Source: Polaromonas sp.
GTDB lineage: Bacteria; Pseudomonadota; Gammaproteobacteria; Burkholderiales; Burkholderiaceae_C
DNA length: 48,748 bases
Assembly (NCBI RefSeq): GCF_010365105.1
Contig: NZ_JAAFGZ010000023.1
Coordinates: 1-48,748, forward strand
Reading direction: 5' to 3'
The translations under genes were made by a program, and so were the position numbers. Positions 28,304-36,672 of the stretch are shown here, one piece after another (the stretch's first letter is position 1; every line of letters starts with the position of its first letter). Under the pieces are notes generated by a model that was not told the DNA's origin, did not search any database, and saw nothing but the letters and a program-made list of their open reading frames with translations.

Positions 28304-28563
28304 TGATGAAGCTACTGATTCAAAAGGCAAAAATCAAATTTTTTGAACCCGGTGAAGTCAGCGGGTCCATGGTCCGTCCCGTGGCCGGCCCGTTGCAGCC
28401 GGATATGTCGAGCCGGCTGCTCAGCCTCAACCGGCTGAGTGCCGAGCAGCAACGCATCCAGCTTCTCGAAAGCCAGATACAGCAGCTGCGCGCCGACGTG
28501 GCCCGATGGAAAAATTCGTCGCTGTGCTTTGCGCATGAAATGCGCAACCTGCTCACCGACTGA
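28300..28563 (+). CDS. small hypothetical protein with predicted coiled coil
   Basis: This is an 87-residue basic, soluble protein starting MMMKLLIQKAKIKFFEPGEV. Residues of about 44-71 (LSAEQQRIQLLESQIQQLRADVARW) have leucine heptads and probably form a coiled coil. The end SSLCFAHEMRNLLTD is unlike anything I know. AGGAG 6 bases upstream supports ATG 28300; an earlier in-frame ATG gives a longer form without support. It is followed by an unrelated gene with its own promoter. No function is assigned. Confidence 0.6.
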   Translation: MMMKLLIQKAKIKFFEPGEVSGSMVRPVAGPLQPDMSSRLLSLNRLSAEQQRIQLLESQIQQLRADVARWKNSSLCFAHEMRNLLTD

Positions 28564-28688
28564 GGCGTTGGTTCGACAGCAGCCGCCCCTGAGCGGAGGC
28601 CGGCGTCCGGGCCGCAGACTGGGCATTTCAGGTGATGGCGGCCCGTATGGAGGCGCGCTAGACTTTTTGCAATCCCAAGGAGTTGCGC

Positions 28689-29963
28689 ATGTCCTCGTTC
28701 ATGGCTTCCGGTCCTTTGTCCGCCCTTTCAGCCCTGCCCGACGGGATGGCCGTGCGCTTGCCGCAGGGCCAGCAGTTCGGAGCGGCGGATGCGCCGGTCC
28801 GGCTGTCGCTGTCCCGGTGGTCGAGCATCGCCCGCCTCAAGGCAGGACAGATAGGCGCGCTGGCCGAAGAGTATGTCGAGGGCAAGCTGCAGTTCGAGGG
28901 TGCCATGCGCGATGTGATGGGCGTGATGCTCAAGCTCCTGCCGCACAGCCCGATGCAAAGCGACACCGGCTGGTGGTCCCGCCTGATGACCCGGGCACGT
29001 TCCGCTTCAACCCACACGCGCGCCCGGGACTCGGCGCAGATACAGTTCCATTACGATGTTTCAGATGCTTTCTATGGGTTGTGGCTGGACCCGCGCCGCG
29101 TCTATTCCTGCGCCTATTACCAGGACAGCGGCATGACCCTGGCGCAGGCGCAGGACGCCAAGCTTGAGCATATCTGCCGCAAGCTGATGCTCAGGCCGGG
29201 TGAGCGTTTCCTGGACATTGGCGCCGGCTGGGGCGCGCTGCTGCTGTGGGCCGCCGAGCACTATGGCGTCGATGCGACCGGCATCACGCTGTCGGAAAAC
29301 CAGTACCAGCATGTGCGGCAGCTGATCGCCGGCAAGGGACTGGAGCGCCGGGTGCGCATCGAACTTCGCGACTACCGCGACCTGCCCGAAGCACAGCCCT
29401 TCGACAAGATATCGTCGGTCGGCATGTTCGAGCATGTCGGCCAGGCCAACATGGACGCCTATTTTGGCAAGATCATGCAGTTGCTGGCGCCGGGCGGACT
29501 GGTCCTGAACCATGGCATCACCGCAGGCGACCTGCAACACCGCCAAATGGGCGCCGGCATGGGCGACTTCATTGAAAAATACATTTTCCCGGGTGGCGAG
29601 TTGCTGCATGTCAGCGCCGTGCTCGGCCACCTGGCAAATTCAGGCCTGGAAATGGTCGATACCGAAAACCTGCGGCCGCACTATGGCCGCACGCTGTGGG
29701 AATGGTCCGATGCGCTGGAAGCGCACCTGGACGAAGCACGCCAGGCGCTGGCGGCTGACAACCCGCCCGAACGTGCCGAAAAGATACTGCGTGCCTACCG
29801 GCTGTACCTGGCAGGCAGCGCCATGAGCTTCGAGCAGGGCTGGATTGCGCTGCACCAGGTGCTCGCGACGCGGCCGGCAGCGGCCTTTCAGGGCGAAGTC
29901 ATCCGCGGCGCGAAGTCGGCCTACCCGTTCCGGCGTGACTACATGTACCCGGCCAGCGCCTGA
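28689..29963 (+). CDS. cfa: cyclopropane-fatty-acyl-phospholipid synthase
   Basis: Cfa adds a methylene from S-adenosylmethionine to double bonds of membrane phospholipid acyl chains, usually on entry into stationary phase or under acid stress. The 424-residue protein has an N-terminal lipid-binding region, IQFHYDVSDAFYGLWLDPRRVYSCAYY, the SAM loop FLDIGAGWGALLLWAAEHY, GITLSENQYQH, SSVGMFEHVGQANMD and FIEKYIFPGGELLH. AAGGAG 6 bases before ATG 28689 fixes the start over TTG 28683. TAGACT at 28659-28664 is a possible -10. Confidence 0.94.
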   Translation: MSSFMASGPLSALSALPDGMAVRLPQGQQFGAADAPVRLSLSRWSSIARLKAGQIGALAEEYVEGKLQFEGAMRDVMGVMLKLLPHSPMQSDTGWWSRLMTRARSASTHTRARDSAQIQFHYDVSDAFYGLWLDPRRVYSCAYYQDSGMTLAQAQDAKLEHICRKLMLRPGERFLDIGAGWGALLLWAAEHYGVDATGITLSENQYQHVRQLIAGKGLERRVRIELRDYRDLPEAQPFDKISSVGMFEHVGQANMDAYFGKIMQLLAPGGLVLNHGITAGDLQHRQMGAGMGDFIEKYIFPGGELLHVSAVLGHLANSGLEMVDTENLRPHYGRTLWEWSDALEAHLDEARQALAADNPPERAEKILRAYRLYLAGSAMSFEQGWIALHQVLATRPAAAFQGEVIRGAKSAYPFRRDYMYPASA

Positions 29964-29974
29964 GCGTGTGCCAT

Positions 29975-30955
29975 TCAGCCGCGCGGATGGTGTTCGGCGT
30001 GGATGGCCTTGAGCCGCTCGCGCGCCACATGGGTGTAGATGGTGGTGGTGGAAATGTCGGCATGGCCGAGCAGCATCTGCACCGCGCGCAGGTCGGCGCC
30101 GTGGTTCAGCAGGTGCGTGGCGAAAGCATGGCGTAGCGTGTGCGGCGACAGCGGCGAATGAATGCCGGCCAGCAGCGCATACTTTTTCACCAGCTTCCAG
30201 AACATCACCCGGCTCATGCCGTGGCCGTGGCTGGTGACGAACAGGTCATCGGTCTGCTGGCCCCCCAGGATGGCCGGCCGCGCCTCGGCGATGTAGCGCA
30301 CGATCCATTCGCGCGCCACCTGGCCAAACGGCACCAGCCGCTCGGTGCTGCCCTTGCCCAGGACGCGCAGCACGCCCTCGTTCAGGCCGACATGAAACGT
30401 CTTGAGCCCGACCAGCTCGCTGACGCGCAGGCCGCTGGCATACATGGTTTCCAGCATGGCGCGGTCGCGCAGCCCGAGCGGCGTGTCGTCGTCGGGCGCC
30501 GACAGCAGGGCCTCGACCTGCGGCTCGGACATCACCTTGGGAACGCGTAGCGCCTGCTTGGCCGACGCGAGCTTGAGCGTGGGGTCGGCGGCCACCAGGT
30601 TTTCGCGCAGCGCCCAGCGAAAGTAGCGCTTGAACACCGTCAGGCAGCGGTTCGCCGAGGTGGCCTTGGTCACTGCATGACGAAACGCAAAGTAGGCCTT
30701 GATGGCGTCTTCATCCGAATCGTCGAGCGTGCGCTGCTGCTGTTCGTTGCCATTGAGCCAGACGGCATACAGCGACAGGTCGCGCCGGTAGGCCGCCAGC
30801 GTGTTGCGGGACAGGCCGTCCTCCAGCCACAGGGCGTCGATGAACGCGTCGATGGCCGACTGGCTTTGCGGGTGCATGCCGGGCGCCGGTAGCAAAGACG
30901 GGGCGTCCGGCGCATCGGCCGCCTGCGGCAATGGCAATAGCGGGGGATTAATCAA
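29975..30955 (-). CDS. xerD: site-specific tyrosine recombinase XerD
   Basis: XerD works with XerC at dif to resolve chromosome dimers at division. The catalytic set is complete: Arg177 (ASGLRVSEL), Lys201, His272 and Arg275 (PHTLRHAFATHLL), His298 (LLGHADISTT) and Tyr307 (IYTHV). At 326 residues it is longer than E. coli XerD (298). The first codon given is TTG at 30955, overlapping the end of the Bug gene by 8 bases. ATG at 30877 (Met27) would give 300 residues and match the family better, so the Pro-rich first 26 residues are doubtful. Confidence 0.94.
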   Translation of the reverse strand: MINPPLLPLPQAADAPDAPSLLPAPGMHPQSQSAIDAFIDALWLEDGLSRNTLAAYRRDLSLYAVWLNGNEQQQRTLDDSDEDAIKAYFAFRHAVTKATSANRCLTVFKRYFRWALRENLVAADPTLKLASAKQALRVPKVMSEPQVEALLSAPDDDTPLGLRDRAMLETMYASGLRVSELVGLKTFHVGLNEGVLRVLGKGSTERLVPFGQVAREWIVRYIAEARPAILGGQQTDDLFVTSHGHGMSRVMFWKLVKKYALLAGIHSPLSPHTLRHAFATHLLNHGADLRAVQMLLGHADISTTTIYTHVARERLKAIHAEHHPRG

Positions 30956-31919
30956 GCTTTAGCTTCGAGGTTTCGACGACCTTTTTGTACACGTCGTACT
31001 CGGCCTTGATCTGGGCGGCGAACTGCTCGGGCGTGTTGGCGACGATCAGCGAGCCGGTGTCCTCGATGCGCTTGCGCACGGCCGGGTCTTCGAGCGCCTT
31101 TTTCACGCTGGCGTTGACCTTGTCCACCACCTCTTTCGGCAGCCCCTTGGGGCCGACGATGCCGTAGTAGGCCATGCGGTTGACCGGCTCCAGGCCGACC
31201 TCCTTGAAGGTCGGCACGTCGGGCAGCGCGGCCAGACGTTCGGGCGCGGCGACGACGATGGGAATCAGCCGCTTTTGCAGGGCAAACGGCAAGGTCGAAG
31301 GCAGGTTGTCAAAAATGATCGGCACCTGACCGGCCACCGTGTCGTTCAGCGCCGGACCCGAGCCACGGTAGGGAATGTGCGTGATGAAGGTGCCGCTCAG
31401 GTTTTTGTACAGTTCCATCTGCAGGTGGGCAATCGAGCCGGTGCCGGACGAGGCAAACGAATATTTGCCCGGATTTTTCTTCAGCTCGGCGACAAACTCC
31501 TTGTAGTTGCGCGCCGGAAAGCTCGGATGCACGGCAATGATGTTGGGTGTGGCGGCAATGTTGATGATCGGCGTGAAGTCGGTCAGCGGGTTGTAGGGAA
31601 TTTTCGGGTTGATGGCGGGGTTGGCGGCGGTGGTGGACACCGTGGCAATGCCCAGCGAATAGCCGTCGGGCTGCGCGCGCGCGGTTTCGGTGGCACCAAT
31701 CACACCGCCGCCACCGGCCTTGTTTTCAACAATCACCACCTGGCCCAGCGCCTTGCCCAGCGGCTCGGCCATGACGCGGCCAATGATGTCGGTCGTGCCG
31801 CCCGGCGCAAACGGAATCTGCAGCTTCACGACCTTGTTCGGATAACCCTGGGCCAGCACGGCGCCCGGGGCAGCGCCGAGGGCAAGGGCAGAAAAAGCCA
31901 GCAGGTAGCGACGTTTCAT
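30948..31919 (-). CDS. Bug/TctC-family periplasmic solute-binding protein
   Basis: This is a 323-residue periplasmic binding protein of the tripartite tricarboxylate transporter family, expanded in Burkholderiales. The signal peptide (MKRRYLLAFSALALGAAPGA, cleaved after AVLA) is followed by VKLQIPFAPGGTTDIIGRVMAEPL, ENKAGGGGVIGA and YSFASSGTGSIAHLQMELYK, which are ligand-binding features of the family. No TctA/TctB partners are near, so it is an orphan; the ligand is unknown. AAGGAA lies 6 bases before ATG 31919. It overlaps the presumed xerD start downstream. Confidence 0.93.
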   Translation of the reverse strand: MKRRYLLAFSALALGAAPGAVLAQGYPNKVVKLQIPFAPGGTTDIIGRVMAEPLGKALGQVVIVENKAGGGGVIGATETARAQPDGYSLGIATVSTTAANPAINPKIPYNPLTDFTPIINIAATPNIIAVHPSFPARNYKEFVAELKKNPGKYSFASSGTGSIAHLQMELYKNLSGTFITHIPYRGSGPALNDTVAGQVPIIFDNLPSTLPFALQKRLIPIVVAAPERLAALPDVPTFKEVGLEPVNRMAYYGIVGPKGLPKEVVDKVNASVKKALEDPAVRKRIEDTGSLIVANTPEQFAAQIKAEYDVYKKVVETSKLKLD

Positions 31920-32006
31920 GATCAGTTCCTTGGAAGAAGACAACCGTGCATCGTAAACGCTGCCGTTGGCGCAGTCCCCTGTGGAATACGCATAAGGGCT
32001 AACCCC

Positions 32007-32936
32007 ATGATTGCGGTTATTCTTCGCCCGGTGATATACGCCCAGCTGCTTCTGCCTGACTTTTCGCTCATCTTGTGCGGCTACCTGCTGTGCCGCTACA
32101 CGCCGCTGAACCGCACGGTATGGGGTCCGGTGGAAAGCCTGGTCTATTATTTTTTGTTTCCGTTGCTGCTGTTCCAGTCCATCGTCAAAAGCCCGCTCGA
32201 CCTGGCAGCGACCTCCAACCTGATCGGCGCCGGCGCGGCGCTGGGGCTGGCCGGCGTCGTTCTGGTCTACAGCCTGCCTTACCTGCCCGGCTTGCGTCGG
32301 CACATCGACCTTCGCGAGCATGCCGCCAGCGCGCAGGTGGCTTTTCGCTTCAACTCCTTCATCGGCCTGGCGCTGGCCGAGCGGCTGGCGGGCAGCCAGG
32401 GGCTGCAGCTCATCGCCGTGCTGATCGGCGTGAGCGTGCCGCTGCTCAACATGGCGGCGGTGTGGCCCATGGCGCGGCATGCGGGCAGCGGTTTTTTGCG
32501 TGAACTGCTGCGCAATCCGCTGATCCTGGCCACGGCGGCCGGCCTGGTGGCCAATCTGCTGGGGTTCAGCCTGCCCGCCTGGTCCATGCCGACGCTGTCG
32601 CGCCTCGGCGCCTCGGCCATCGTGCTGGGCCTGATGGCGGCCGGCGCCGGCATGCAACTGGGACACCTGTCGCAAGCCAAAACCCTGTCGGTGGCGGTGC
32701 TGTCAATCAGGCATGTCCTGATGCCGTTGGTGGCGCTGGGATTGGCCCGGACCTTTGGCCTGGATGCCATGCAAAGCACCATTTTGCTGGCGTTTTCCGG
32801 CCTGCCGACGGCGTCAAGCGCTTATGTGCTGGCTGCGCGCATGGGTTACAACGGCGGCTACGTCGCAGGCCTCGTCACGCTGTCCACGCTGCTGGGCGTG
32901 GTGAGCCTGCCGTTCGCGCTGGGCCTGCTGAACTGA
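32007..32936 (+). CDS. AEC-family transporter (auxin efflux carrier type)
   Basis: This is a 309-residue inner-membrane protein with about ten helices in two inverted halves, of the AEC/BART superfamily. The first helix region LLLPDFSLILCGYLLCRYT and the half-repeats FNSFIGLALAERLAG and AFSGLPTASSAYVLAARMG are typical. Relatives transport malate, malonate or auxin; the substrate here is unknown. The start 32007 has AAGGG 8 bases upstream. It is divergent from the Bug protein gene with 87 bases between, and the pair may be related in carboxylate uptake, which is inference. Confidence 0.87.
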   Translation: MIAVILRPVIYAQLLLPDFSLILCGYLLCRYTPLNRTVWGPVESLVYYFLFPLLLFQSIVKSPLDLAATSNLIGAGAALGLAGVVLVYSLPYLPGLRRHIDLREHAASAQVAFRFNSFIGLALAERLAGSQGLQLIAVLIGVSVPLLNMAAVWPMARHAGSGFLRELLRNPLILATAAGLVANLLGFSLPAWSMPTLSRLGASAIVLGLMAAGAGMQLGHLSQAKTLSVAVLSIRHVLMPLVALGLARTFGLDAMQSTILLAFSGLPTASSAYVLAARMGYNGGYVAGLVTLSTLLGVVSLPFALGLLN

Positions 32937-32959
32937 GGTTGGCGGGCGCGGCACACTCG

Positions 32960-33000
32960 TTGCTACGTATTTGATAGCTGCTCATGCATGTACAGCATGC
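32960..33000 (+). repeat. dispersed Comamonadaceae-type repeat downstream of the AEC gene
   Basis: TTGCTAC-GTATTTG-ATAGCTGCT, then the hairpin CATGC-N7-GCATG. It lies between converging genes (AEC permease and queG), like the copy at 19679. Confidence 0.7.
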
Positions 33001-33007
33001 GTGAACG

Positions 33008-34144
33008 TCACTTTTCATCATTAACCGGCGCTTCAGCGGCCCGCTGGTCCAGCGCCCATGCCACCTGCTCGCGCACCACGTCGCTCGGGTGATCGGCACG
33101 GCCCTGCAAGCTGGCGCGCAGACCGGTTTCGTCCACCGGGTTGGCCATGCCGCCGTGCAAGGCATTGCCCATGGCCAGCGCGATGTTGCGCAGCCAGCGT
33201 TCATGGCCGATGCGGCGGATCGGGCTGCCTTCGGTGAAGCGCAGGAAGGCTTCCTCACTCCAGCCGAACAGCGTGACGAGTTGCTGCCCGCTCAGGCCCT
33301 GGCGTTCGTCGAAATCTCTCAAGCTGCTGCGCTGGGCAAACTTGTTCCACGGGCACGCCAGCTGGCAGTCGTCGCAGCCATAGATGCGGTTGCCCATCAA
33401 GTGGCGAAGTTCCAACGGAATCGGACCGGCGTGCTCTATCGTCAGGTAAGAAATGCAACGCCGCGCGTCGAGCTTGCCCGGCGCCACGATCGCCTGCGTC
33501 GGGCAGATGTCGATGCACGCCTGGCAGCTGCCGCAATGGGACGTGACCGGCGCGCTGGGCGGCAGGGCAATGTCGACGTAGATTTCACCCAGAAAAAACA
33601 TCGACCCCGCCTCGCGGTTCAGCAGCAGCGTGTGCTTGCCGCGCCAGCCCTGGCCGCTGCGCGATGCGAGTTCGGCCTCCAGCACCGGCGCCGAGTCGGT
33701 GAAGGCGCGGTGGCCAAAAGGGCCGATCTCCTCGCCGATGCGTTCGGCAAGCTTTTGCAGACGGGCGCGCAACACCTTGTGGTAATCGCGTCCCCGTGCA
33801 TAGACCGAGACAATGCCTTCAGCTGGCCGCTGCAGCCGGCTGAATTCCATCGCCTGCCATTCGCCAGGCTGGCGCGGGATGGAGGCCGGCAAATAATCCA
33901 TTCGTGCCGTGATCACGCTGACCGTTCCCGGAACCAATTCGGCCGGACGCGCTCTTTTAAGGCCATGCGCTGCCATGTAGTGCATGCTGCCGTGAAAACC
34001 GGCGGCCAGCCAGGCCGATAATCCGGCTTCGGCAGACGACAAGTCAACATCCGCGATGCCGGTTTGCGAAAACCCAAGCTCGCGCGCCCAGGTTTGAATT
34101 TGAGAAACGAATTGATGACTGTTCCACTGATTGCAGGTCGGCAT
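33008..34144 (-). CDS. queG: epoxyqueuosine reductase
   Basis: QueG reduces epoxyqueuosine to queuosine in tRNA with a cobalamin cofactor and two [4Fe-4S] clusters. The 378-residue product matches the E. coli length. ELGFSQTGIADVDL opens the domain. The cluster motifs are CGSCQACIDICPTQAI and CDDCQLACPWNKFA, with an extra Cys in RRCISYLTIEHAG. The C-terminus carries a HEAT-like repeat (RNIALAMGNAL). ATG 34144 gives a family-like start. It is divergent from tsaE with only 18 bases between the chosen starts. Confidence 0.95.
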   Translation of the reverse strand: MPTCNQWNSHQFVSQIQTWARELGFSQTGIADVDLSSAEAGLSAWLAAGFHGSMHYMAAHGLKRARPAELVPGTVSVITARMDYLPASIPRQPGEWQAMEFSRLQRPAEGIVSVYARGRDYHKVLRARLQKLAERIGEEIGPFGHRAFTDSAPVLEAELASRSGQGWRGKHTLLLNREAGSMFFLGEIYVDIALPPSAPVTSHCGSCQACIDICPTQAIVAPGKLDARRCISYLTIEHAGPIPLELRHLMGNRIYGCDDCQLACPWNKFAQRSSLRDFDERQGLSGQQLVTLFGWSEEAFLRFTEGSPIRRIGHERWLRNIALAMGNALHGGMANPVDETGLRASLQGRADHPSDVVREQVAWALDQRAAEAPVNDEK

Positions 34145-34162
34145 CCGCTGATTGTAAAAAAC

Positions 34163-34633
34163 ATGACCTGGCCCAACGAGGCGGCCACGCAATCCCTTGC
34201 GCGGGCGCTGGCCGCCAAGCCAGCGATCCGCCGGGCGCTGATCGAACTGCATGGCGACCTGGGCGCCGGCAAGACGACGTTTGTGCGCCACCTGCTCGCC
34301 AGCCTGGGCGTGCAGGGGCGCATCAAAAGCCCCACCTATGCGGTTGTAGAACCTTACACATTGAAGGCGTCAAGCCTTGACTCGGGCCACAATCTTGAAT
34401 TGTCGATCTGGCATTTTGATTTTTACCGTTTCAATGATCCGCATGAGTGGGAAGAAGCCGGGTTCCGCGAGACATTCGCCAGCCCCGGGCTCAAGCTGGT
34501 CGAGTGGCCGGAAAAGGCAGGGGATCATTTACCCCTGCCCGACCTGGTGATTGCCATCGAGATGCAGCCCTACGAATCACGGCGCATTACCCTGACGGCC
34601 CATACCCCCACGGGGGCGGAGTTACTGGCATGA
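34163..34633 (+). CDS. tsaE: tRNA threonylcarbamoyladenosine biosynthesis ATPase TsaE
   Basis: TsaE is the ATPase that works with TsaB and TsaD to make t6A in tRNAs decoding ANN codons. The 156-residue protein has NEAATQSLARALA, the P-loop HGDLGAGKTTFVRHLL, SPTYAVVEPY, HFDFYRFNDPHEWEEAG and LVEWPEKAGDHLP. ATG 34163 is chosen because the family domain begins there; ATG 34115 in frame would add 16 residues overlapping the queG start. Its TGA overlaps the amidase ATG by ATGA, so the two are coupled. Confidence 0.94.
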   Translation: MTWPNEAATQSLARALAAKPAIRRALIELHGDLGAGKTTFVRHLLASLGVQGRIKSPTYAVVEPYTLKASSLDSGHNLELSIWHFDFYRFNDPHEWEEAGFRETFASPGLKLVEWPEKAGDHLPLPDLVIAIEMQPYESRRITLTAHTPTGAELLA

Positions 34634-36132
34634 ACAACAAGAAAAAATCTTCCGGGGGTCCGAGTCGCCGCCATGCGCTGCAAATGGGCGGCATCGTGCT
34701 GTTGCTGGGCACCCAGCACATTGCGCGGGGCGCCTCGATCGTGGCGGTGCGTGTCTGGCCGTCCAAAGACTACACCCGACTGACCATCGAGTCCGACACC
34801 GCGATCAAGGCACGCCAGTTTTTCATTCCCGAGCCGCCCCGGCTGGCCGTGGACATCGAGGGCATCGACCTGATCCCGGCGCTGCGCGAGCTCGTCGCCA
34901 AGGTCAAGTCCGATGATCCGAACATCTCGGGCATTCGCGTCGGCCAGAACTCCCCCGGCGTGGTGCGGCTGGTCATGGACCTGAAAAAGCCGATGCTGCC
35001 GCAGGTCTTCAGCCTGGCGCCGGTGGCCGCTTACCAGCACCGGCTGGTGTTCGACCTGTATCCGGCGCAGCCGGTGGACCCGCTCGAAGCGTTGATTGCC
35101 GAACGGCTGGCCGACCCGGTCAAGCCGCCAGCCGCGCCCGTGGCCGTTGCGCCCGTGGCGCCGCCTGTCAATGCGGCAGCACAGGCACAGGCCAATGACC
35201 CGCTGGGCAACCTGATGGCGCAGCAATCGGGCAAGGCCGCTTCCGCGCCTGCCGCGACGGCGCCTGCCGCGCCGCCCGCCAGCCTTGCGGCCAACGCCGT
35301 CCGGCCGCCGGTGGTCGCATCCGTGGAACCACCGGCCATCAGGCCGCCACCGTCCCGGCCGCAGGCCGAGAGCACGCCATTTTCAAGGGGCGACACCGCG
35401 CCCGAGATTGAAAACAAGACCGACCGCCTGGTCATCGTCGCCCTCGACCCCGGCCATGGCGGCGAAGACCCCGGCGCCATCGGTCCGGGCGGCACGCGTG
35501 AAAAGGACGTGGTGCTGCAGATTGCGCACCGCCTGCGCGACCGCATCAACCAGCAGCCCAACATGCGCGCCTACCTCACGCGTGATGCCGATTTTTTCGT
35601 GCCCTTGCATGTCCGGGTGCAAAAGGCGCGCAGCGTCAAGGCCGACCTGTTCATCAGCCTGCATGCCGACGCCTTTTTTACCGAGACGCCGCAGGGCGCC
35701 AGCGTCTTTGCCCTGAGCGAAAAAGGCGCGTCGAGCAGCGCGGCGCGCTGGATTGCCAACAAGGAAAACTCGGCTGATCTGGTTGGCGGCATCAATGTCA
35801 AGGCCAAGGATGCCCAGGTGCAGCGGGCCATGTTCGACATGAGCACCACGGCGCAGATCAACGACAGCATGAAGCTGGGCAGCGCCATGCTGGGCGAGAT
35901 CGGCAACGTCGGCAAATTGCACAAGGCCCGGGTCGAGCAGGCCAGCTTTGCCGTGCTGAAGGCGCCCGACATTCCGAGCGTGCTGGTCGAGACTGCCTTC
36001 ATCAGCAATCCGGCCGAAGAAGCCCGGCTGCGCAGCGACGGCTACCAGATCCAGCTGGCCGATGCGCTGATGCGCGGCATCTCGCGCTATTTCGCCAAGA
36101 ACCCGCCGCTGGCGCGCAACCGCGCCCTGTAA
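34630..36132 (+). CDS. amiC: N-acetylmuramoyl-L-alanine amidase (AmiC/AmiB type)
   Basis: This is a periplasmic zinc amidase that splits septal peptidoglycan during cell separation. The 500-residue protein begins with a twin-arginine signal (SRRHALQMGG, Arg13-Arg14), so it is probably a Tat substrate like E. coli AmiC. An AMIN domain (about 35-150) targets it to the septum. A long Pro/Ala-rich linker (about 165-265) follows, then the Amidase_3 domain with DPGHGGEDPGAIG, TREKDVVL, ISLHADAF and VLVETAFISNP (zinc ligands and catalytic Glu). It is coupled to tsaE, as in E. coli tsaE-amiB. Confidence 0.95.
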   Translation: MNNKKKSSGGPSRRHALQMGGIVLLLGTQHIARGASIVAVRVWPSKDYTRLTIESDTAIKARQFFIPEPPRLAVDIEGIDLIPALRELVAKVKSDDPNISGIRVGQNSPGVVRLVMDLKKPMLPQVFSLAPVAAYQHRLVFDLYPAQPVDPLEALIAERLADPVKPPAAPVAVAPVAPPVNAAAQAQANDPLGNLMAQQSGKAASAPAATAPAAPPASLAANAVRPPVVASVEPPAIRPPPSRPQAESTPFSRGDTAPEIENKTDRLVIVALDPGHGGEDPGAIGPGGTREKDVVLQIAHRLRDRINQQPNMRAYLTRDADFFVPLHVRVQKARSVKADLFISLHADAFFTETPQGASVFALSEKGASSSAARWIANKENSADLVGGINVKAKDAQVQRAMFDMSTTAQINDSMKLGSAMLGEIGNVGKLHKARVEQASFAVLKAPDIPSVLVETAFISNPAEEARLRSDGYQIQLADALMRGISRYFAKNPPLARNRAL

Positions 36133-36299
36133 AACGGCTGACCTGCGCAAGGAACGTCCATACGACAAGTGCCGGCGGTTTCTTCCTACAGTCCGGCTTT
36201 GCTGCAGGCATTAGACTAGGCTCACAGGCTGCGCCGGGATGTCACGACGTGACGATCGCTGGTGAATCAGCCTGGATCCAAACAGAAAAGGTGAAAACC

Positions 36300-36512
36300 A
36301 TGATCACGAAAATTTTGATGACAGCCGCTGCAGCTTCCCTGATTGCCCTGACCGGCTGCGGAACGAACCCGACCAATGCGCAAATCGGCACCGGCGCTGG
36401 CGCAGTGCTCGGTGGCGTGGCCGGAAATGCCGTCTTTGGCGGCACGCTCGGAACCGTGGGCGGCGCCGCTGCCGGCGCGCTGATCGGCAATGAGGTCGGC
36501 AAGCGCAACTAA
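36300..36512 (+). CDS. small glycine-zipper lipoprotein (OsmB-like)
   Basis: This is a 70-residue lipoprotein with signal peptide and lipobox IALTGCG (Cys20), followed by a glycine-zipper stretch (GTGAGAVLGGVAGNAVFGG and GTVGGAAAGALIGNEVG). The size and layout resemble E. coli OsmB, an osmotically inducible lipoprotein. ATG 36300 has AAGGTG 6 bases upstream; an earlier in-frame ATG gives no signal peptide. TAGACT (36212-36217) is a possible -10, and the palindrome GTCACG-A-CGTGAC (36241-36253) lies between it and the start. Confidence 0.8.
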   Translation: MITKILMTAAAASLIALTGCGTNPTNAQIGTGAGAVLGGVAGNAVFGGTLGTVGGAAAGALIGNEVGKRN

Positions 36513-36527
36513 GCCTTTCCGCCTGAA

Positions 36528-36589
36528 CGTCGCCCTGGCCAGCCCGGGCGACGCGGCGAAAACGGATTTCAGCCTGACCGGCTGAAATC
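36528..36589 (+). other. two consecutive stem-loops after the lipoprotein gene
   Basis: CGTCGCCC / GGGCGACG (36528-36553, 8-bp arms) is followed by GATTTCAGCC-TGACC-GGCTGAAATC (36565-36589, 10-bp perfect arms). Neither is followed by a T run on the plus strand, so neither is a simple terminator. They precede the terminator at 36590. Confidence 0.7.
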
Positions 36590-36632
36590 AAAAAGACGAT
36601 TCCTGATGAATGTCAGTGGGTCGTCTTTTTTT
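36590..36632. terminator. bidirectional terminator
   Basis: AAAAAGACGA (36590-36599) pairs with TCGTCTTTTT (36621-36630) across a 21-base loop, with more T after it. It lies between the lipoprotein gene (plus) and the acyl-CoA ligase gene (minus). Confidence 0.65.
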
Positions 36633-36672
36633 GTCCAAACCGCCCCGCAAACCCGGTGGAGTCGAGGAAAGC

